Positions 24,201 through 31,295 are shown, numbered from the stretch's first letter. The stretch: DNA of 64,000 nt from Acholoe squamosa (GCA_949317995.1 OX439039.1:19335282-19399281), one strand, 5' to 3'. Notes: generated from the letters alone by a model not told the origin. Numbers and translations are program-made.

Positions 24201-25478
24201 TGGGAAGCAGTTTCAGAGTAAGAGGGACCAAGTATGTTTTTTGACAATTTTTGACCTCTTCCACGTTGACCTCTTTTTGGAGTTGGTCAAAAGTGGTCCC
24301 CTCAGCCCAACCACCCCCCATCCATGGCAGCCTTACTGTTTCCATCAAGACATATCTTTGGTAATATCTAGTGTCAAATACCTGGCTGTATTTCTAGCAA
24401 TCGTTAAAATGCAGATCTATCTGATATTTCAGGTCTGAAGAGCCTGATCTGCACCCTTGGTGTCAGATGATTGTTGCCATGGTAACACATTGTAAACAAG
24501 ACGCCGTCCCACATGTTCTGAAGATAACAGAAAATCTGAAATCGACGACACCACTATCAGTAAAGGTAGGTCTAGATAAGAGAAGACTACATGAGCTATA
24601 TGGTTATTACAGCTATTTACATTGAGTTGGGGAAGGCATAACACATTCATCTTTTCTATTTTGCTAAAATACCTCAGTATGTATCTGTTTCAGTGCCTAC
24701 AGTACCACTCCTATATGTTCCTGGGTGTATTAAGTTAACGCTACTGGTATGTCTGTGTTTCAGTGTGTACAATTCCTGTTTGACAAGTTAGTAGCGGCAG
24801 AAATGTGGTTAGCGGCTACAAAGATGGCGCTGATATCAGGACACACAGAGCTGCACGACATGGTGCTGGAGCAGCTCAGTAACCATGACACGGTAAGTAA
24901 TTGACACTTCAACTTAGACTTTCAAAAATGATAAACCTTAACGTGGGCCTAAAGGGAAGCTACTTCCCCAATATTAACGGGATCATAGAGGGTTACTTTT
25001 CAAGGAAGTGGTAAAGTTAATAAACTTTTCGTGAGCATGCTGAAGTAAGCTTTCATGTTCATCAAATGCTTAATTCCTGGGGGCGTACAAGGGGTTTAGT
25101 GGGTGTAAAACTTCTCTTTGAATAAAGTATACTCGCTTCATAAAAAGAAGGTATCAGGTATTTCAAATATCCTATTACCCACCACAGGCAACAGACGACC
25201 CCGCATTAAGTGAGCTGCTACTTCAACACCACTTGGTGGCACGTATTGTAAACATGCCCTATTATCCGCTAGTGGTAGAGTACGTCATAAGTCACCAGAC
25301 TCCTCGTGAGGATATGCCTTACTACTTGAATGTAGAGACCATAGCCAATCAACTCCAAGACCTGGGTCATGTGGCGGAAGCCGGCTCGCTCCTCATGACG
25401 TACCGAGGGACGCACCCAATGTTGCGGACGTTTGACATGACGTTTAGTGTCCTGTCACGCTGGTTTACCAAGTCGTAG
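82..25478 (+). CDS. NBAS: NBAS (neuroblastoma-amplified sequence), 3' part of gene, 32 coding exons
   Basis: NBAS is a large cytosolic/peripheral-membrane protein of the ER-side NRZ tether (NBAS-RINT1-ZW10). It acts with SNAREs in COPI Golgi-to-ER retrograde transport and is also linked to nonsense-mediated decay. Thirty-two exons (82-216 to 25188-25478) join in one frame: 4458 nt, 1485 codons plus TAG, all with AG acceptors and GT donors. The translation is collinear with the C-terminal two thirds of vertebrate NBAS as I know the family. This includes much of the Sec39-homology helical region (roughly exons 1-18) and conserved blocks such as YIKNVRRWLVPFLQ, LLCSSRPENIRLAGE, RQGCHPFY, DYKRETILGLA, HIRLLKK, FDLSRSE, RPFCAD and the C-terminal EAGSLLMTYRGTHP. 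No exon is broken. The gene continues upstream of base 1, so the N-terminal beta-propeller region is outside the window. The identity is very secure; exact junctions are by inspection. Confidence 0.96.
1037..1361. repeat. Foldback (long inverted repeat) in NBAS intron
   Basis: The left arm 1037-1123 and right arm 1278-1361 are near-perfect reverse complements. Both contain CTATTAATAAGGAATCTAAT (or its complement) and the module GCCCTGTGGGGCAAAATTC. The spacer holds further copies of the GGGGCAA and TTCTTTTCTATTCC modules, so shorter nested hairpins are also possible. Confidence 0.85.
1392..1640. repeat. 54-bp tandem repeat, about 4 diverged units
   Basis: GGTATCC recurs at 1396, 1450, 1504 and 1558, an exact 54-nt period. 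Each unit carries GGTATCCATTAGTAATAC then CCCAATAGTG then ATTGGATACC. The two halves of the unit are themselves inversely related (GGTATCCA/TGGATACC). Later units decay toward 1640. Confidence 0.8.
1818..1991 (+). CDS. NBAS: NBAS exon a2
   Basis: Acceptor CCTTCTCAG, donor GTAAGT at 1992. 58 codons, phase 0 to 0. Encodes YIKNVRRWLVPFLQ, one of the best conserved NBAS blocks. An alternative acceptor, TCTTCAG, lies 7 nt downstream but would break the frame. Confidence 0.93.
2359..2432 (+). CDS. NBAS: NBAS exon a3
   Basis: Acceptor TTTCCAG, donor GTACGT at 2433. Encodes VISVDNELISMALECIYACE and ends in phase 2. It is followed by a 3.3 kb intron that carries a MITE and a decayed ORF. Confidence 0.9.
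2507..2743. mobile_element. CCGTAATCTCCC MITE, copy 1 (TA-flanked)
   Basis: Terminal inverted repeats read TACCGTAATCTCCCGYGTA at the left and its complement at 2725-2743. This copy has TAGAAGACGC where other copies have TATAAGACGC, throughout both arms, which suggests a sub-lineage. The flanking TA on each side would fit a Tc1/mariner-type target duplication. No transposase is visible (237 bp). Confidence 0.8.
2942..5660 (+). pseudogene. Decayed intronless ORF with zinc-finger-like segment, probable retroelement or transposon relic inside NBAS intron 3
   Basis: I do not recognise the protein. A plausible start ATG at 3233 (MAEESVSAAKLSV) is followed by one long coding stretch that changes frame near 3280, has TGA at 3652 (probably from TGG), shifts near 3900-3950, has TAG at 4401 and TGA at 4809, and shifts again near 4830 and 5060. 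Joined by eye it would be some 770-800 residues. The order is an acidic/Ser-rich N-terminal part, a Trp-rich segment (LEWLTNWTWFQRG), Ser/Asp/Glu-rich low-complexity parts (DSSGEESPDE), a Cys/His segment at 4880-5077 ending RRSDLARHQKKGH that resembles C2H2 fingers, and a basic C-terminal part. CRE-like TGACGTCA lies upstream at 2979 and AATAAA downstream at 5556. No LTR pair, poly(A) or target duplication was found. GC-rich codon choice differs from the surrounding intron. It is dead as written. Confidence 0.6.
5735..5794 (+). CDS. NBAS: NBAS exon a4
   Basis: Acceptor CTGTTTCCAG, donor GTAAGT at 5795. Encodes AFGILECLPQRGFG, matching the family's ILECLPERGYG-type block. Sixty nt, phase 2 in and 2 out. 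Confidence 0.92.
6399..6687 (+). CDS. NBAS: NBAS exon a5
   Basis: Acceptor CAAAACAG, donor GTGAGG at 6688. Encodes LEKHGLPQTIADI, GRKTPPLTASEWKDLL and YRCVQPNVCYE. Ends in phase 0. Confidence 0.94.
6991..7317. mobile_element. MITE with ~48-bp inverted termini (GAGACATGTCTCT)
   Basis: Left end AGACCTTCTAATAAAAGC then GGAGACATGTCTCT. The right end reads the complement, ending near AGAAGGTTT at 7317. Internal CTCTAGAGACA is also mirrored. Non-coding, within NBAS intron 5. Confidence 0.7.
7365..7538. mobile_element. CAGGGATGTAAGTC MITE with 6-bp target duplication
   Basis: The termini are CAGGGATGTAAGTC (7365) and its complement GACTTACATCCCTG (ending 7538). TAAAAG directly abuts both ends (7359-7364 and 7539-7544), a perfect 6-bp target-site duplication. 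This suggests a hAT-like element with 6-bp TSD. 174 bp, non-coding. Same family as 16027-16966. Confidence 0.82.
7737..7975 (+). CDS. NBAS: NBAS exon a6
   Basis: Acceptor TATTTACAG, donor GTAAGC at 7976. Encodes IFVESLLCSSRPENIRLAGE and AVDLVLSAAQEYFNSSAAL, both strongly conserved in NBAS. Ends in phase 2. Confidence 0.95.
8222..8334 (+). CDS. NBAS: NBAS exon a7
   Basis: Acceptor TTCCTTACAG, donor GTAAGA at 8335. Encodes CLNLIVDQPAVVTEELDLIE and GVSMLPLQ. Phase 2 in, 1 out. Confidence 0.93.
8402..9256. mobile_element. Non-autonomous DNA element with CAGGGGTAGACACTAAC termini
   Basis: GCAGGGGTAGACACTAAC at 8402-8419 is matched exactly in reverse complement at 9239-9256. Sub-terminal GGCCCGGGTGGCC-type motifs are repeated at both ends. 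CAGGGGT termini are typical of hAT elements, but flanking 8-mers do not match, so the target duplication is lost or the ends are misplaced. No ORF. It fills NBAS intron 7. Confidence 0.75.
9876..9955 (+). CDS. NBAS: NBAS exon a8
   Basis: Acceptor AATTCTTTCAG, donor GTATGT at 9956. Encodes RMTSERLDLIQKAIDAKPF. Ends in phase 0, before the longest intron (3.36 kb). Confidence 0.92.
9981..10052 (+). repeat. SINE-like tail, copy 1
   Basis: Contains GCCATGAATATGACC, then GTCGGAATGGCGTTAAAC and CTCATTCACTC. The same block recurs at 11891 and 27081. The conserved core plus a short-repeat tail suggests the 3' end of a SINE family. I did not find an RNA polymerase III A/B box head. Confidence 0.65.
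10780..10900. repeat. GATGCATGAATGCA hairpin-family fragment
   Basis: Shows CATCATGCCGACCCTTCATG, GTATCAAAGACCAGGGTTGG and GATGCATGAATGCAGCAG in the order seen in fuller copies at 36215 and 38090. The right half is degraded. Confidence 0.55.
11338..11470. repeat. GATGCATGAATGCA hairpin-family copy
   Basis: TGATGCATGGATGCATC and GCATTCATGTATCATG form a hairpin at 11344-11393, followed by a related unit ending GTATCATGGC. Confidence 0.5.
11731..11860 (+). repeat. 31-bp tandem repeat carrying CRE-like TGACGTCA
   Basis: CACATAAAGGAATGACGTCA recurs with 31-nt period at 11731, 11762, 11793 and 11824. Two units have perfect TGACGTCA; others have TGACGTCT and TGACATCG. A related TGTGACGTCACAGACTTG sits near 12010. 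In NBAS intron 8. Confidence 0.8.
11891..11964 (+). repeat. SINE-like tail, copy 2
   Basis: CTATGAATATGACCTTAGC, GTCGGAATGGCGTTAAAC and (CTCA)n tail, parallel to 9981-10052 and 27081-27157. Confidence 0.65.
12163..12897 (-). pseudogene. Unrecognised minus-strand reading frames in NBAS intron 8
   Basis: Two adjacent open stretches, 12897-12514 (127 aa) and 12483-12163 (106 aa), read on the strand opposite NBAS. The first includes SDIYFRGLYTPSQVIG and many Trp/Tyr; the second begins MASDGATVLVQSGLLVDMNK and contains LTWLECTEYIEIL. The composition is protein-like rather than simple-sequence, but no family motif was recognised and both may be chance in A/T-rich DNA or a decayed transposon gene. 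Confidence 0.25.
13316..13411 (+). CDS. NBAS: NBAS exon a9
   Basis: Acceptor AAATTTTAG, donor GTAAGT at 13412. Encodes LLRLARLLRVKGNN and GQVLKLVVQAAFK. 32 codons, phase 0 to 0. Confidence 0.93.
13576..13697 (+). CDS. NBAS: NBAS exon a10
   Basis: Acceptor TTTATGCAG, donor GTATGT at 13698. Encodes VVHDTCQRLMEAGYAPVWEE. Ends in phase 2. Confidence 0.94.
13936..14023 (+). CDS. NBAS: NBAS exon a11
   Basis: Acceptor CTGTATGCAG, donor GTAAGA at 14024. Encodes VELLSFAVTHCSEDMLEPIL, matching the family's FALTHCP block. Ends in phase 0. Confidence 0.93.
14150..14328 (+). CDS. NBAS: NBAS exon a12
   Basis: Acceptor CTCTCCTCAG, donor GTATGT at 14329. Begins ILYDQLQQHGGG, then a Gly/Ser-rich low-complexity linker, then SATTSTTRTVLSAVSDKK, the counterpart of the Thr-rich segment in vertebrate NBAS. 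Ends in phase 2. Confidence 0.92.
15024..15171 (+). CDS. NBAS: NBAS exon a13
   Basis: Acceptor GATTTACAG, donor GTCAGT at 15172 (a weaker but valid GT donor). Encodes WWKRTMKSLHP and TRQGCHPFYGDLM. Phase 2 in, 0 out. The preceding 0.7 kb intron is A/T-homopolymer rich. Confidence 0.92.
15486..15621 (+). CDS. NBAS: NBAS exon a14
   Basis: Acceptor TTGTTTCAG, donor GTAAGC at 15622. Encodes SEAVLHLACLEQMLTEGE and ends DNSTTT plus one base. The donor and following bases are copied in a 48-bp tandem repeat just downstream. Confidence 0.92.
15615..15770 (+). repeat. 48-bp tandem repeat duplicating an NBAS splice donor
   Basis: Donor-containing ACTACTGGTAAGCTGAAC occurs at the real exon end (GT at 15622) and again with GT at 15670 and 15718, an exact 48-nt period, plus a partial copy at 15763. 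Reading on past the first donor meets TAA within about 25 nt, so only the first donor gives a normal protein. Confidence 0.88.
16027..16966. mobile_element. CAGAGATGTAAGTT element with 6-bp target duplication ATAATG
   Basis: Left terminus CAGAGATGTAAGTT, right terminus GACTTACATCTCTG, with sub-terminal TTCAGGGA on both sides. ATAATG abuts each end (16021-16026 and 16967-16972). Its termini match the 174-bp element at 7365, so it is a longer member of the same family (940 bp). The interior is CpG-richer and has a short inverted pair CGAGGCGTTCGG (16293/16545). No convincing transposase ORF. Confidence 0.8.
17135..17380. mobile_element. CCGTAATCTCCC MITE, copy 2
   Basis: Left end TTACGTAATCTCCCGCGTAT (one terminal base changed), right end CTTATACGCGGGAGATTACGGTA. 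CTTATACG-type modules repeat through the interior in both orientations. In NBAS intron 14. Confidence 0.8.
18080..18156 (+). CDS. NBAS: NBAS exon a15
   Basis: Acceptor TGTTCACAG, donor GTAGGT at 18157. Encodes VLLQLADDVIHQDCSLGLSY and LLALPQ. Ends in phase 0. The 2.46 kb intron before it contains two transposon relics. Confidence 0.93.
18363..18681 (+). CDS. NBAS: NBAS exon a16
   Basis: Acceptor TTTTGATAG, donor GTGAGT at 18682. The longest internal exon (319 nt). Encodes ISLQLATYYYALQLGARL, a basic patch RGKKK, and LVERLHHYNELMTDYTQAQV. Ends in phase 1. Confidence 0.93.
18974..19040 (+). CDS. NBAS: NBAS exon a17
   Basis: Acceptor CTTATCCAG, donor GTAAGT at 19041. Encodes GVDVARFTQDSDYKRETIL, near-identical to the family's VDVQRFxxDxQYKRETILGLA block. 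Confidence 0.95.
19253..19360 (+). CDS. NBAS: NBAS exon a18
   Basis: Acceptor TTCACTACAG, donor GTGAGT at 19361. Encodes SVYETALSLAKRYKLPMWEL and MTHLEHLFDCG. Roughly the end of the Sec39-homology region. Confidence 0.94.
19617..19858 (+). CDS. NBAS: NBAS exon a19
   Basis: Acceptor TCACTTACAG, donor GTACCT at 19859. Encodes YVYPSIAGTDHGRLLYYYSL and THIRLLKKI, highly conserved. Ends in phase 1. Confidence 0.95.
20135..20253 (+). CDS. NBAS: NBAS exon a20
   Basis: Acceptor ACATCTCAG, donor GTAAGG at 20254. Encodes LDYKKLMDDTQRPLEVIRPI and LAKLAPKIPDQ. Ends in phase 0. Confidence 0.94.
20438..20536 (+). CDS. NBAS: NBAS exon a21
   Basis: Acceptor CTCTTTGTAG, donor GTAAGG at 20537. Encodes GGYLQPSLVFCAWAVKMFWG. 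33 codons, phase 0 to 0. Confidence 0.92.
20916..21029 (+). CDS. NBAS: NBAS exon a22
   Basis: Acceptor CTATTGCCAG, donor GTAACT at 21030. Encodes AEWIHRYEACGEYIQKLTPD and FVPQSLDK. 38 codons, phase 0 to 0. Confidence 0.92.
21311..21402 (+). CDS. NBAS: NBAS exon a23
   Basis: Acceptor CTCCCTTTAG, donor GTCAGT at 21403. Encodes LDLGCRQEIVKRAIKFCKQG followed by a lysine-rich stretch. Ends in phase 2. Confidence 0.92.
21655..21817 (+). CDS. NBAS: NBAS exon a24
   Basis: Acceptor TTTGCCACAG, donor GTGAGG at 21818. Encodes QQSLDHLNNLDNPVIAELAE and YARLFDLSRSETDK, the family's HLYDLSRSEKEK block. Ends in phase 0. Confidence 0.94.
22313..22455 (+). CDS. NBAS: NBAS exon a25
   Basis: Acceptor GTGTATACAG, donor GTACAG at 22456 (weak). 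Encodes VHELCLRMVLDGQSCQQVAD. Ends in phase 2. Confidence 0.92.
22762..22854 (+). CDS. NBAS: NBAS exon a26
   Basis: Acceptor CTTTGTTCCAG, donor GTACTG at 22855 (weak). Encodes SPDDVLSLLEGRDLMKTLET. The donor is fixed by the frame of the next exon. Confidence 0.88.
23313..23418 (+). CDS. NBAS: NBAS exon a27
   Basis: Acceptor ACTTTGACAG, donor GTAAGT at 23419. Encodes SMDDVMNLLRPFCADVNVPV, matching the family's LRPFCAD. Ends in phase 0. Confidence 0.94.
23553..23639 (+). CDS. NBAS: NBAS exon a28
   Basis: Acceptor TCTAACTTCAG, donor GTAAGA at 23640. Encodes LNDGDLILLICYRTDAIIST. 29 codons, phase 0 to 0. Confidence 0.92.
23967..24109 (+). CDS. NBAS: NBAS exon a29
   Basis: Acceptor TATACTCCAG, donor GTAAGG at 24110. 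Encodes LFDDLLSTSEQLTHFTALTK and LLDVWPPLPA, the family's LLQAWPP motif. Ends in phase 2. Confidence 0.92.
24433..24565 (+). CDS. NBAS: NBAS exon a30
   Basis: Acceptor GATATTTCAG, donor GTAGGT at 24566. Encodes PDLHPWCQMIVAMVTHCKQD, counterpart of the family's NNPWVRLATVMLTRC. Ends in phase 0. Confidence 0.92.
24764..24892 (+). CDS. NBAS: NBAS exon a31
   Basis: Acceptor CTGTGTTTCAG, donor GTAAGT at 24893. Encodes FLFDKLVAAEMWLAATKMAL. 43 codons, phase 0 to 0. Confidence 0.92.
25188..25478 (+). CDS. NBAS: NBAS last coding exon (a32) with stop TAG
   Basis: Acceptor ACCCACCACAG precedes base 25188 and the stop TAG is at 25476-25478. Encodes LVARIVNMPYYPLVVEYVI and LGHVAEAGSLLMTYRGTHPM, ending VLSRWFTKS. 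This is collinear with the C terminus of vertebrate NBAS, so the end of the gene is secure. Confidence 0.95.
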   Translation, partial: ATDDPALSELLLQHHLVARIVNMPYYPLVVEYVISHQTPREDMPYYLNVETIANQLQDLGHVAEAGSLLMTYRGTHPMLRTFDMTFSVLSRWFTKS

Positions 25479-25560
25479 CCAATTAACAATCAACAGTAGA
25501 AATGATAGATATTAAGTTATATATTAGTAGAATGAATAAATTCCAATATTCCTGTAACAT
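25479..25560 (+). promoter_or_regulatory. NBAS: NBAS 3' UTR with candidate polyadenylation signal
   Basis: A canonical AATAAA lies at 25535-25540, 57 nt past the stop, followed by T-rich and GT-containing sequence, so a very short 3' UTR is plausible. Later AATAAA copies (for example 26316-26321) could serve a longer UTR. Transcript data would decide. Confidence 0.5.
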
Positions 25561-27080
25561 GCCCAAAATGTGATTTTGAAAAAAACAACATTATAATGCT
25601 TAATACTTAGAAAGAAGTCAAACACAATGTTAAGTGCGCTCTGCTATGATTGCAACAAATACTGCTGTATGATTATACATTGCTTCTCATTGTTAAAGTA
25701 AGAATCAGTAAATGAATTACGATAGGCATTGACCATGTGCAGAAGACAATAACATTATCAGATTATCGACAGTTCATGATGTGCCTGCCAGATCACCTTA
25801 AAAAGCATAAGTTCACATACCGCAATATAGTATGTACCAAAATACAATTAAAGGCATTAAATTGTATTGTGTAATATCCCAGTTGTTGCCTGAGATAACT
25901 CAGTATTCAATTTTGAGTCTACTTTTGTTCCAAGTTGAGTAGAAAGTATGTGAACAATTCAAATCATGTTGAAATTATGTTTAATAATGTTGGTGCCAAT
26001 GGATGGGAATTTATTTATGTGCAATCATGTATTATTACCAAATGTTCAATCATGAGCATTCGTTTGCTGGTAATAATAGCTTAAAATTATTTTATGACAG
26101 GCAGTGGGGGAACGAAATGAATATGGGATGTGCACTGGCAATCGTGTTATCTATATTCACCAAAAAAGAAATATGTTTTAAGACTGAATCCACACCACTG
26201 CCGTATTATTTAGCTTTCAGGAGCTAGATATAAACCAAATTACCCGGTACCTACATTGAGCTAAGAATCGAGAACACCTTATATAATAATGATATAAAGT
26301 GGATGTGAATATAAGAATAAATTGAAGTGAAAAAAGTGCTATCGTAAAACATTCTTTCCTTATCTTAATAAGTTGACTGAGGGAAATAAAAGCTACAATG
26401 AAGGTCAATTCTTGCAAATCAGAAGCTATATCGGTACATAGTACCATAAATTCATTCCATATTTCTATATCATTAATATTTGCCTATGTTCTGATTTACC
26501 ACCTGACATTCTAATAACGGAAGTATGGTATTAGGGCCCTGTTGGGAGGTAAGGGACTCAATTTGATGATGAAAAGTCAGAGTAATTGATGCCCTCATAA
26601 CATGTGGAATCAGTTCAATATTTCAACACATGCCCGAAGTTAATTATATAATATTTCACGTAATTTAAAACTATGAAATGACCCTTGTAAGCAATGCTGG
26701 AAAGTGAACATTTTCTTTCTTATTGTGTGGCCTCACTTTCCGTCCAGAATACAGGCTACTTTGTTACCATATTTTGGTTGACTTTCGCGGCCCATAGTGC
26801 GCTCCATGTTCATAGTTGTGTAAAATGTCACTAGGGGGCCTTACTAGTCGACGTGAGCTGGGCCTGGTATTTGGATGCACGGCAATAACCACGGCCCGCA
26901 GTTCCGTGCGATGACGAAGGCTTCTCATGAATATCTGCTATGTAATTGACACTGTCATCCCTATCCACGGGCTTCCCTGGCACAATTAAAAGGGTCTATT
27001 TCTCCTTTTTCCTGTCCCCTCAGGATGTGTGTGGTGCACATATGCGCGGGCACCGACACATCCCTTTGTGAATTTGTGTA

Positions 27081-27157
27081 GTGTAGTTCTTGCCATGAAT
27101 ATGACCTTAGTTGTTGAAATGGCATTAACCATTTATTACTCACTCACTCACTCATCC
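27081..27157 (+). repeat. SINE-like tail, copy 3
   Basis: GCCATGAATATGACCTTAG, GTTGAAATGGCATTAACC and (CTCA)n. The most diverged of the three copies. Confidence 0.6.
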
Positions 27158-27998
27158 CTAAGCAGTAAGCCCGGGTCAGTAAGAAGCCTCGGTTGTGCAA
27201 TTGTGCCCCATGTCAAGTTAGGTAAGGCACGTATGTTAGAGACAATACCCAAATAATGATTCCCTATTATATAACGTCAGCCATTAAGGCAGCACCTCGT
27301 TCACTTGTCGCCTTGGTGCACCAGCAGACATGCCGCTCATTAACACTGGCACTGCATCGCAATATAGGCCTAATTACATTGAAATATATGTCTTAAGCAT
27401 TCTATGTATTAGTGGGATTACAGACCCATGCTGTATTTGCAGTGATTAATGCAATTTGGGGTTTTAAATAGGCCGCTGGGCAGTGGTGAAAGGAACTAAA
27501 ATGTTTTTGAAAGACTGGTTCTTATGTTGGCGCCCTTATGTTCTTACATATAATGTAGGGGCTAAATTATTGTGCGAATCTGTACTTGGAAACAATGGTT
27601 GTAACTAAATCTCATGAAGGCACGAAGAAAACAAAAAATTCAGGGTTTCATTCCAGCTGCTTTTTAGTCGTTCCTCTATATTTGGAAGGCTACGATCATT
27701 GGATCAAGCCCGGAATGAAGCATTCATTAATAGTGAGTTGTCTATATTCATGCTTCAGGGTTCGTGGCAATGAAAATGACGCTATCTATTAGAGCGGTAA
27801 TGTGGTGGTCAAGGTTAAATACCCACCATCCTTCTTGATGCATGTAATTACTGTGTCTCACATGATTAACCTTTTCCCTGGAGATCGGAAAGCTGGAAGG
27901 CACATATTATGGTATATTGTAGGTAGGATATGATATGTATCCTAATGGAATTTCTCCACTCCATGCTGGCTAAATACGTCTGTATCGCTAATTGCCAT

Positions 27999-28070
27999 TG
28001 TGATGATTGTGGAGTCATGTGATGACTGAGGAGTCATGTGATGATTGTGGAGTCATGTGATGACTGAGGA
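27999..28070. repeat. Short tandem repeat, 19-20-nt unit, about 4 copies
   Basis: Alternating TGATGATTGTGGAGTCATG and TGATGACTGAGGAGTCATG units. Confidence 0.75.
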
Positions 28071-28759
28071 GTGTTTTAATGCAGTCCTAGCCTTACAGCA
28101 CCTGGGAGTTACTCAAGTTCCATTATGCAGCCCTAAGAGGCTAATACTCTGTTTCTGGGATCAGTAACCCAAAAGAGTTATTAGAGTCGGGTAAAAACTA
28201 GGTCATTTTCAGTGCCTACTTCCCGTTGAAAAAGCAAACAGACAAACCATTTTTTTTTTGGCAAAACATGGGTAAAATCAAACATTTGTTTTATAATCTT
28301 GCTAATACAACGATAGTTAAATATGTTAGGCTTACCTTAATAGAGAGATTGTATTCTTATGTGCAGCAGATTAGCTAGAATCAGGTAAGGGTAGGGGTGC
28401 ATAATCCTCCATTCCAGTTAAGACGGTTGCGTTTCCAATGCTTAAGGCCCCATAGGAGGTGCGAATAATCAACATTCCCGTGTTTTTGGACTGACGTGGT
28501 GCGGACGATTGCATTTTGGGTAAAAAGAATTGATGCGACATTGATGAATTTGCCGTCATTCGATCCATCCGCGCGTCTTTATCGTCATAAAAGTTGTTAC
28601 TATTTTTTTTCATTCAATTATTCACTGTTATATAGAAATATGATAAAGAATGGACAAAGGATATGATTTGAATCGATATGTATTATTGAAAAGATAAAAT
28701 AAATATGTGTTCGCCCTGTCGTTAATTCGCATCACAAAGCTGTGGTCGTGCAAATTGAC

Positions 28760-29070
28760 CCAAATAACCATGGAAATTGGGTCGGGCATGCACAGATAGA
28801 ACCAAAATCCAACATGGCAGACAGTGAGACTATCGACTTGTGGGCCTATAACAGTAAAAAGATAGGGTATATTCGATTCAATTCGATTGATATTGCCAAA
28901 GATGCATGGATTATATTCAAAAACCCAGTGATTTCAAGTTAATTCGATAGAATATATCATTTCTCCGTCGAAAATGCTACTTCCGGCAAGGAGGGTTCAC
29001 GCATGCGCACAGAACATCAAAATCCAAAATGGCGGACAACGAGACGATCGACTGACGGTGCAATGCAAAC
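28760..29070 (+). promoter_or_regulatory. Duplicated promoter-like block with YY1- and NRF1-type motifs
   Basis: CCAACATGGCAGACAGTGAG (28810-28829) and CCAAAATGGCGGACAACGAG (29024-29043) are diverged copies about 214 bp apart, both preceded by GCATGCACAGA or GCATGCGCACAGA. AAAATGGCGG fits YY1 and GCATGCGCA fits NRF1, both common at animal start sites. Each copy would also start MAD(S/N)ETID. The first frame runs 42 codons from that ATG; the second stops after 8. No splice donor in the right place was seen. Confidence 0.35.
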
Positions 29071-29219
29071 TGCTGGATTATAACAAAATGGAAGAGAATT
29101 ACACTGTCTCATGCATTTTTATGTTTAATATGGATCATTATTCAAGACCTGCTGGTATTGTGCAATGCCTAACTCGCCAAGAGAGGAGTTATTCGCCAAT
29201 TAAACATACTCGTGAGTGA

Positions 29220-31295
29220 TAATGGAGGCATTCTCCATAGGCTTAACCATTGACAGTGATAACGCTCAAAGAAAACATGAGGTTAGTATCAGATGGGGGC
29301 TAAAAGAAGAGATTAAGTGCCCTTTTGGGTTACTTGCATTGCAAAATGCTGTCCTATATTTTACAGGTATGATAGTCTTCATGGTAGATTGTGGTCAGCC
29401 TGTATATATGATATACATGTACAATGTCACATCGTATAAGAAATTTTCATCAGAAATAGGAAATGGGACAATTTTCTTTTCTATTCTCCGAGGGAAACCC
29501 AAATGGCTTAGGATGTCATGATAAATAGCTTCTCGTAATTGAATAAACTGGTCTTGGAAGATATGAAACCCAATATCAGAAGCTAAAAGTACCAAACCAG
29601 GCCGGTGGCAAGTCATAATTTAGATCTATAACTGTCCATACCTAGTGCATGAGTATAGCACACGTGGGCTGGGGTTGGGGGGGTAAATATGATATGACAT
29701 AGATGGCCTATCTACAGCTGATAATTGCAGACCAGATATGAAGTGCATGTAAGATGTGGACGAGGTCTTTGATGTAGGATATCAAAACCAGCTCTAAGAG
29801 GGGGCTTAATGACTGGATTTGACCATTCACATGTTGCATCCTATTTCAAAGTTTCATTTATGCTTTAGTCCCCATGGTGCATGAGACATTGTGCAAGTCT
29901 GGCATTCGTCCTGGGATATTCATATTTCAGCAGGCAAGCAAAGTGCTATAATGGTGTTCGCCAGTGCTGTATCAGTTCATCAATATGGAGGTTGGAGATG
30001 AAGCTTTCAGATATTAAGGGTAACGCACATGGAGGTGACCAGGAGTATCTGGGGATTTAGTGCATCCTGTATTGCTCTTGGGTAGGGCCTGGTTTCCCGA
30101 TATGCTTGTAGATCCAAAGCAATAATTTCATTTTTTTTTTACGTGAGAGAGTTATGGGAGATACACGAGTGCAATGGGGAGAAGGGAAGGGCAGGGGGGA
30201 GGGGTTAACGCAGACAGAAAACGAGACATGCAGAAAGTAGCTGATCATACAGTATGCAGATAATGAATACATGCAGAAAGTAGACAGTTTCATTGAAGCA
30301 TATTTGACTTAAAACAGCTCTATAATCATATTTTATAATTCTGAACTCGAAATTACCCCATAGGACGGCTGTTCATTCAGAATGAGAAGATTGATTTTAC
30401 AAAATCCCCTCAAATTGCCGCCTTTCTCTGCCTATGAATACAGTGTGTAAAGGTAATTGCATGACTGTGGCGCATTATTTAACTTCAAAAGTCAGATTAA
30501 AACATCGCCGCCTTTATGCCCTACACTTTGCTTGCAGCTGCCATAAATCTTTTTCCTGAGATTCATGCAGTGATAAGTTTTTGTGCCCCTTATATAGTAT
30601 TTGTTTTATTTTCTTCTGAACCACTTTCAGACAAGCACGCTGCTTTAATGGACAGTACAACTTGTTGGTATGACACTGGTAAATAATCATCGTTGCCGCA
30701 TTCATGGATTATGCTTACCGCACAGAACTGTTTCACCCACAAAAGGTTGGCATTGTGCACCAATATATAGTATAGACCTTTTCTGCAACATTTACGTGAT
30801 ACAGTTTTTACACATTGTGCTGTCTAGTAAGCGTTAACCCTTTGAATACCTATTCAAGTACGGCCAGGGGCTTTATTCTGAAAAGGTCGTGAGACCTTGG
30901 GGGTCCTGGGGCAGGTAGGAGGAGGTGGCTGGGGACACCACCTGGGCGGGGTGGTGTGGAACTTTGTGTACAACATACACGTGACATTACATCTATACAT
31001 TGTAGAGAAATTCCTGATTACGTGCATTACTTTAAACAGAGAAGCTCCACTACACGGGCCTGGTTAGCGTTCAGAATTTACTTTTAAGCCAGTTTATCTT
31101 AATGATTCTGCCATTGGTCGAATAGTTCCCCTCCATCCCGACTACAATATCATTCCAAATGTAAATTCTGGACCAAGTGAGCAATTCTCACGTGAATATT
31201 ATATAAATGAGCTCATCTTTCCCACTTCTCAAGGTGTAACATGCTTAACCTTTCAATTGTGACATGCTGCACCATTAGATGACCATCCACAAGAT
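29220..31295. other. Intergenic, no gene seen
   Basis: Mixed unique sequence. A non-repetitive patch at 30380-30560 with TAATTGCAT and GCAGCTGC could be a regulatory element, on motif appearance only. Nothing else identifiable. Confidence 0.5.

Larger units (their letters stand above)
25561..28740. other. Intergenic DNA downstream of NBAS
   Basis: Mostly A/T-rich unique sequence. A GC-richer patch at 26780-26930 with scattered CpG could be conserved non-coding. A SINE-like tail is at 27081-27157 and a short 19-20-nt tandem GTGATGACTGAGGAGTCAT at 27999-28070. A minus-strand 80-codon ORF at 28613-28371 has no recognisable features. I see no exon I can support. Confidence 0.5.
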
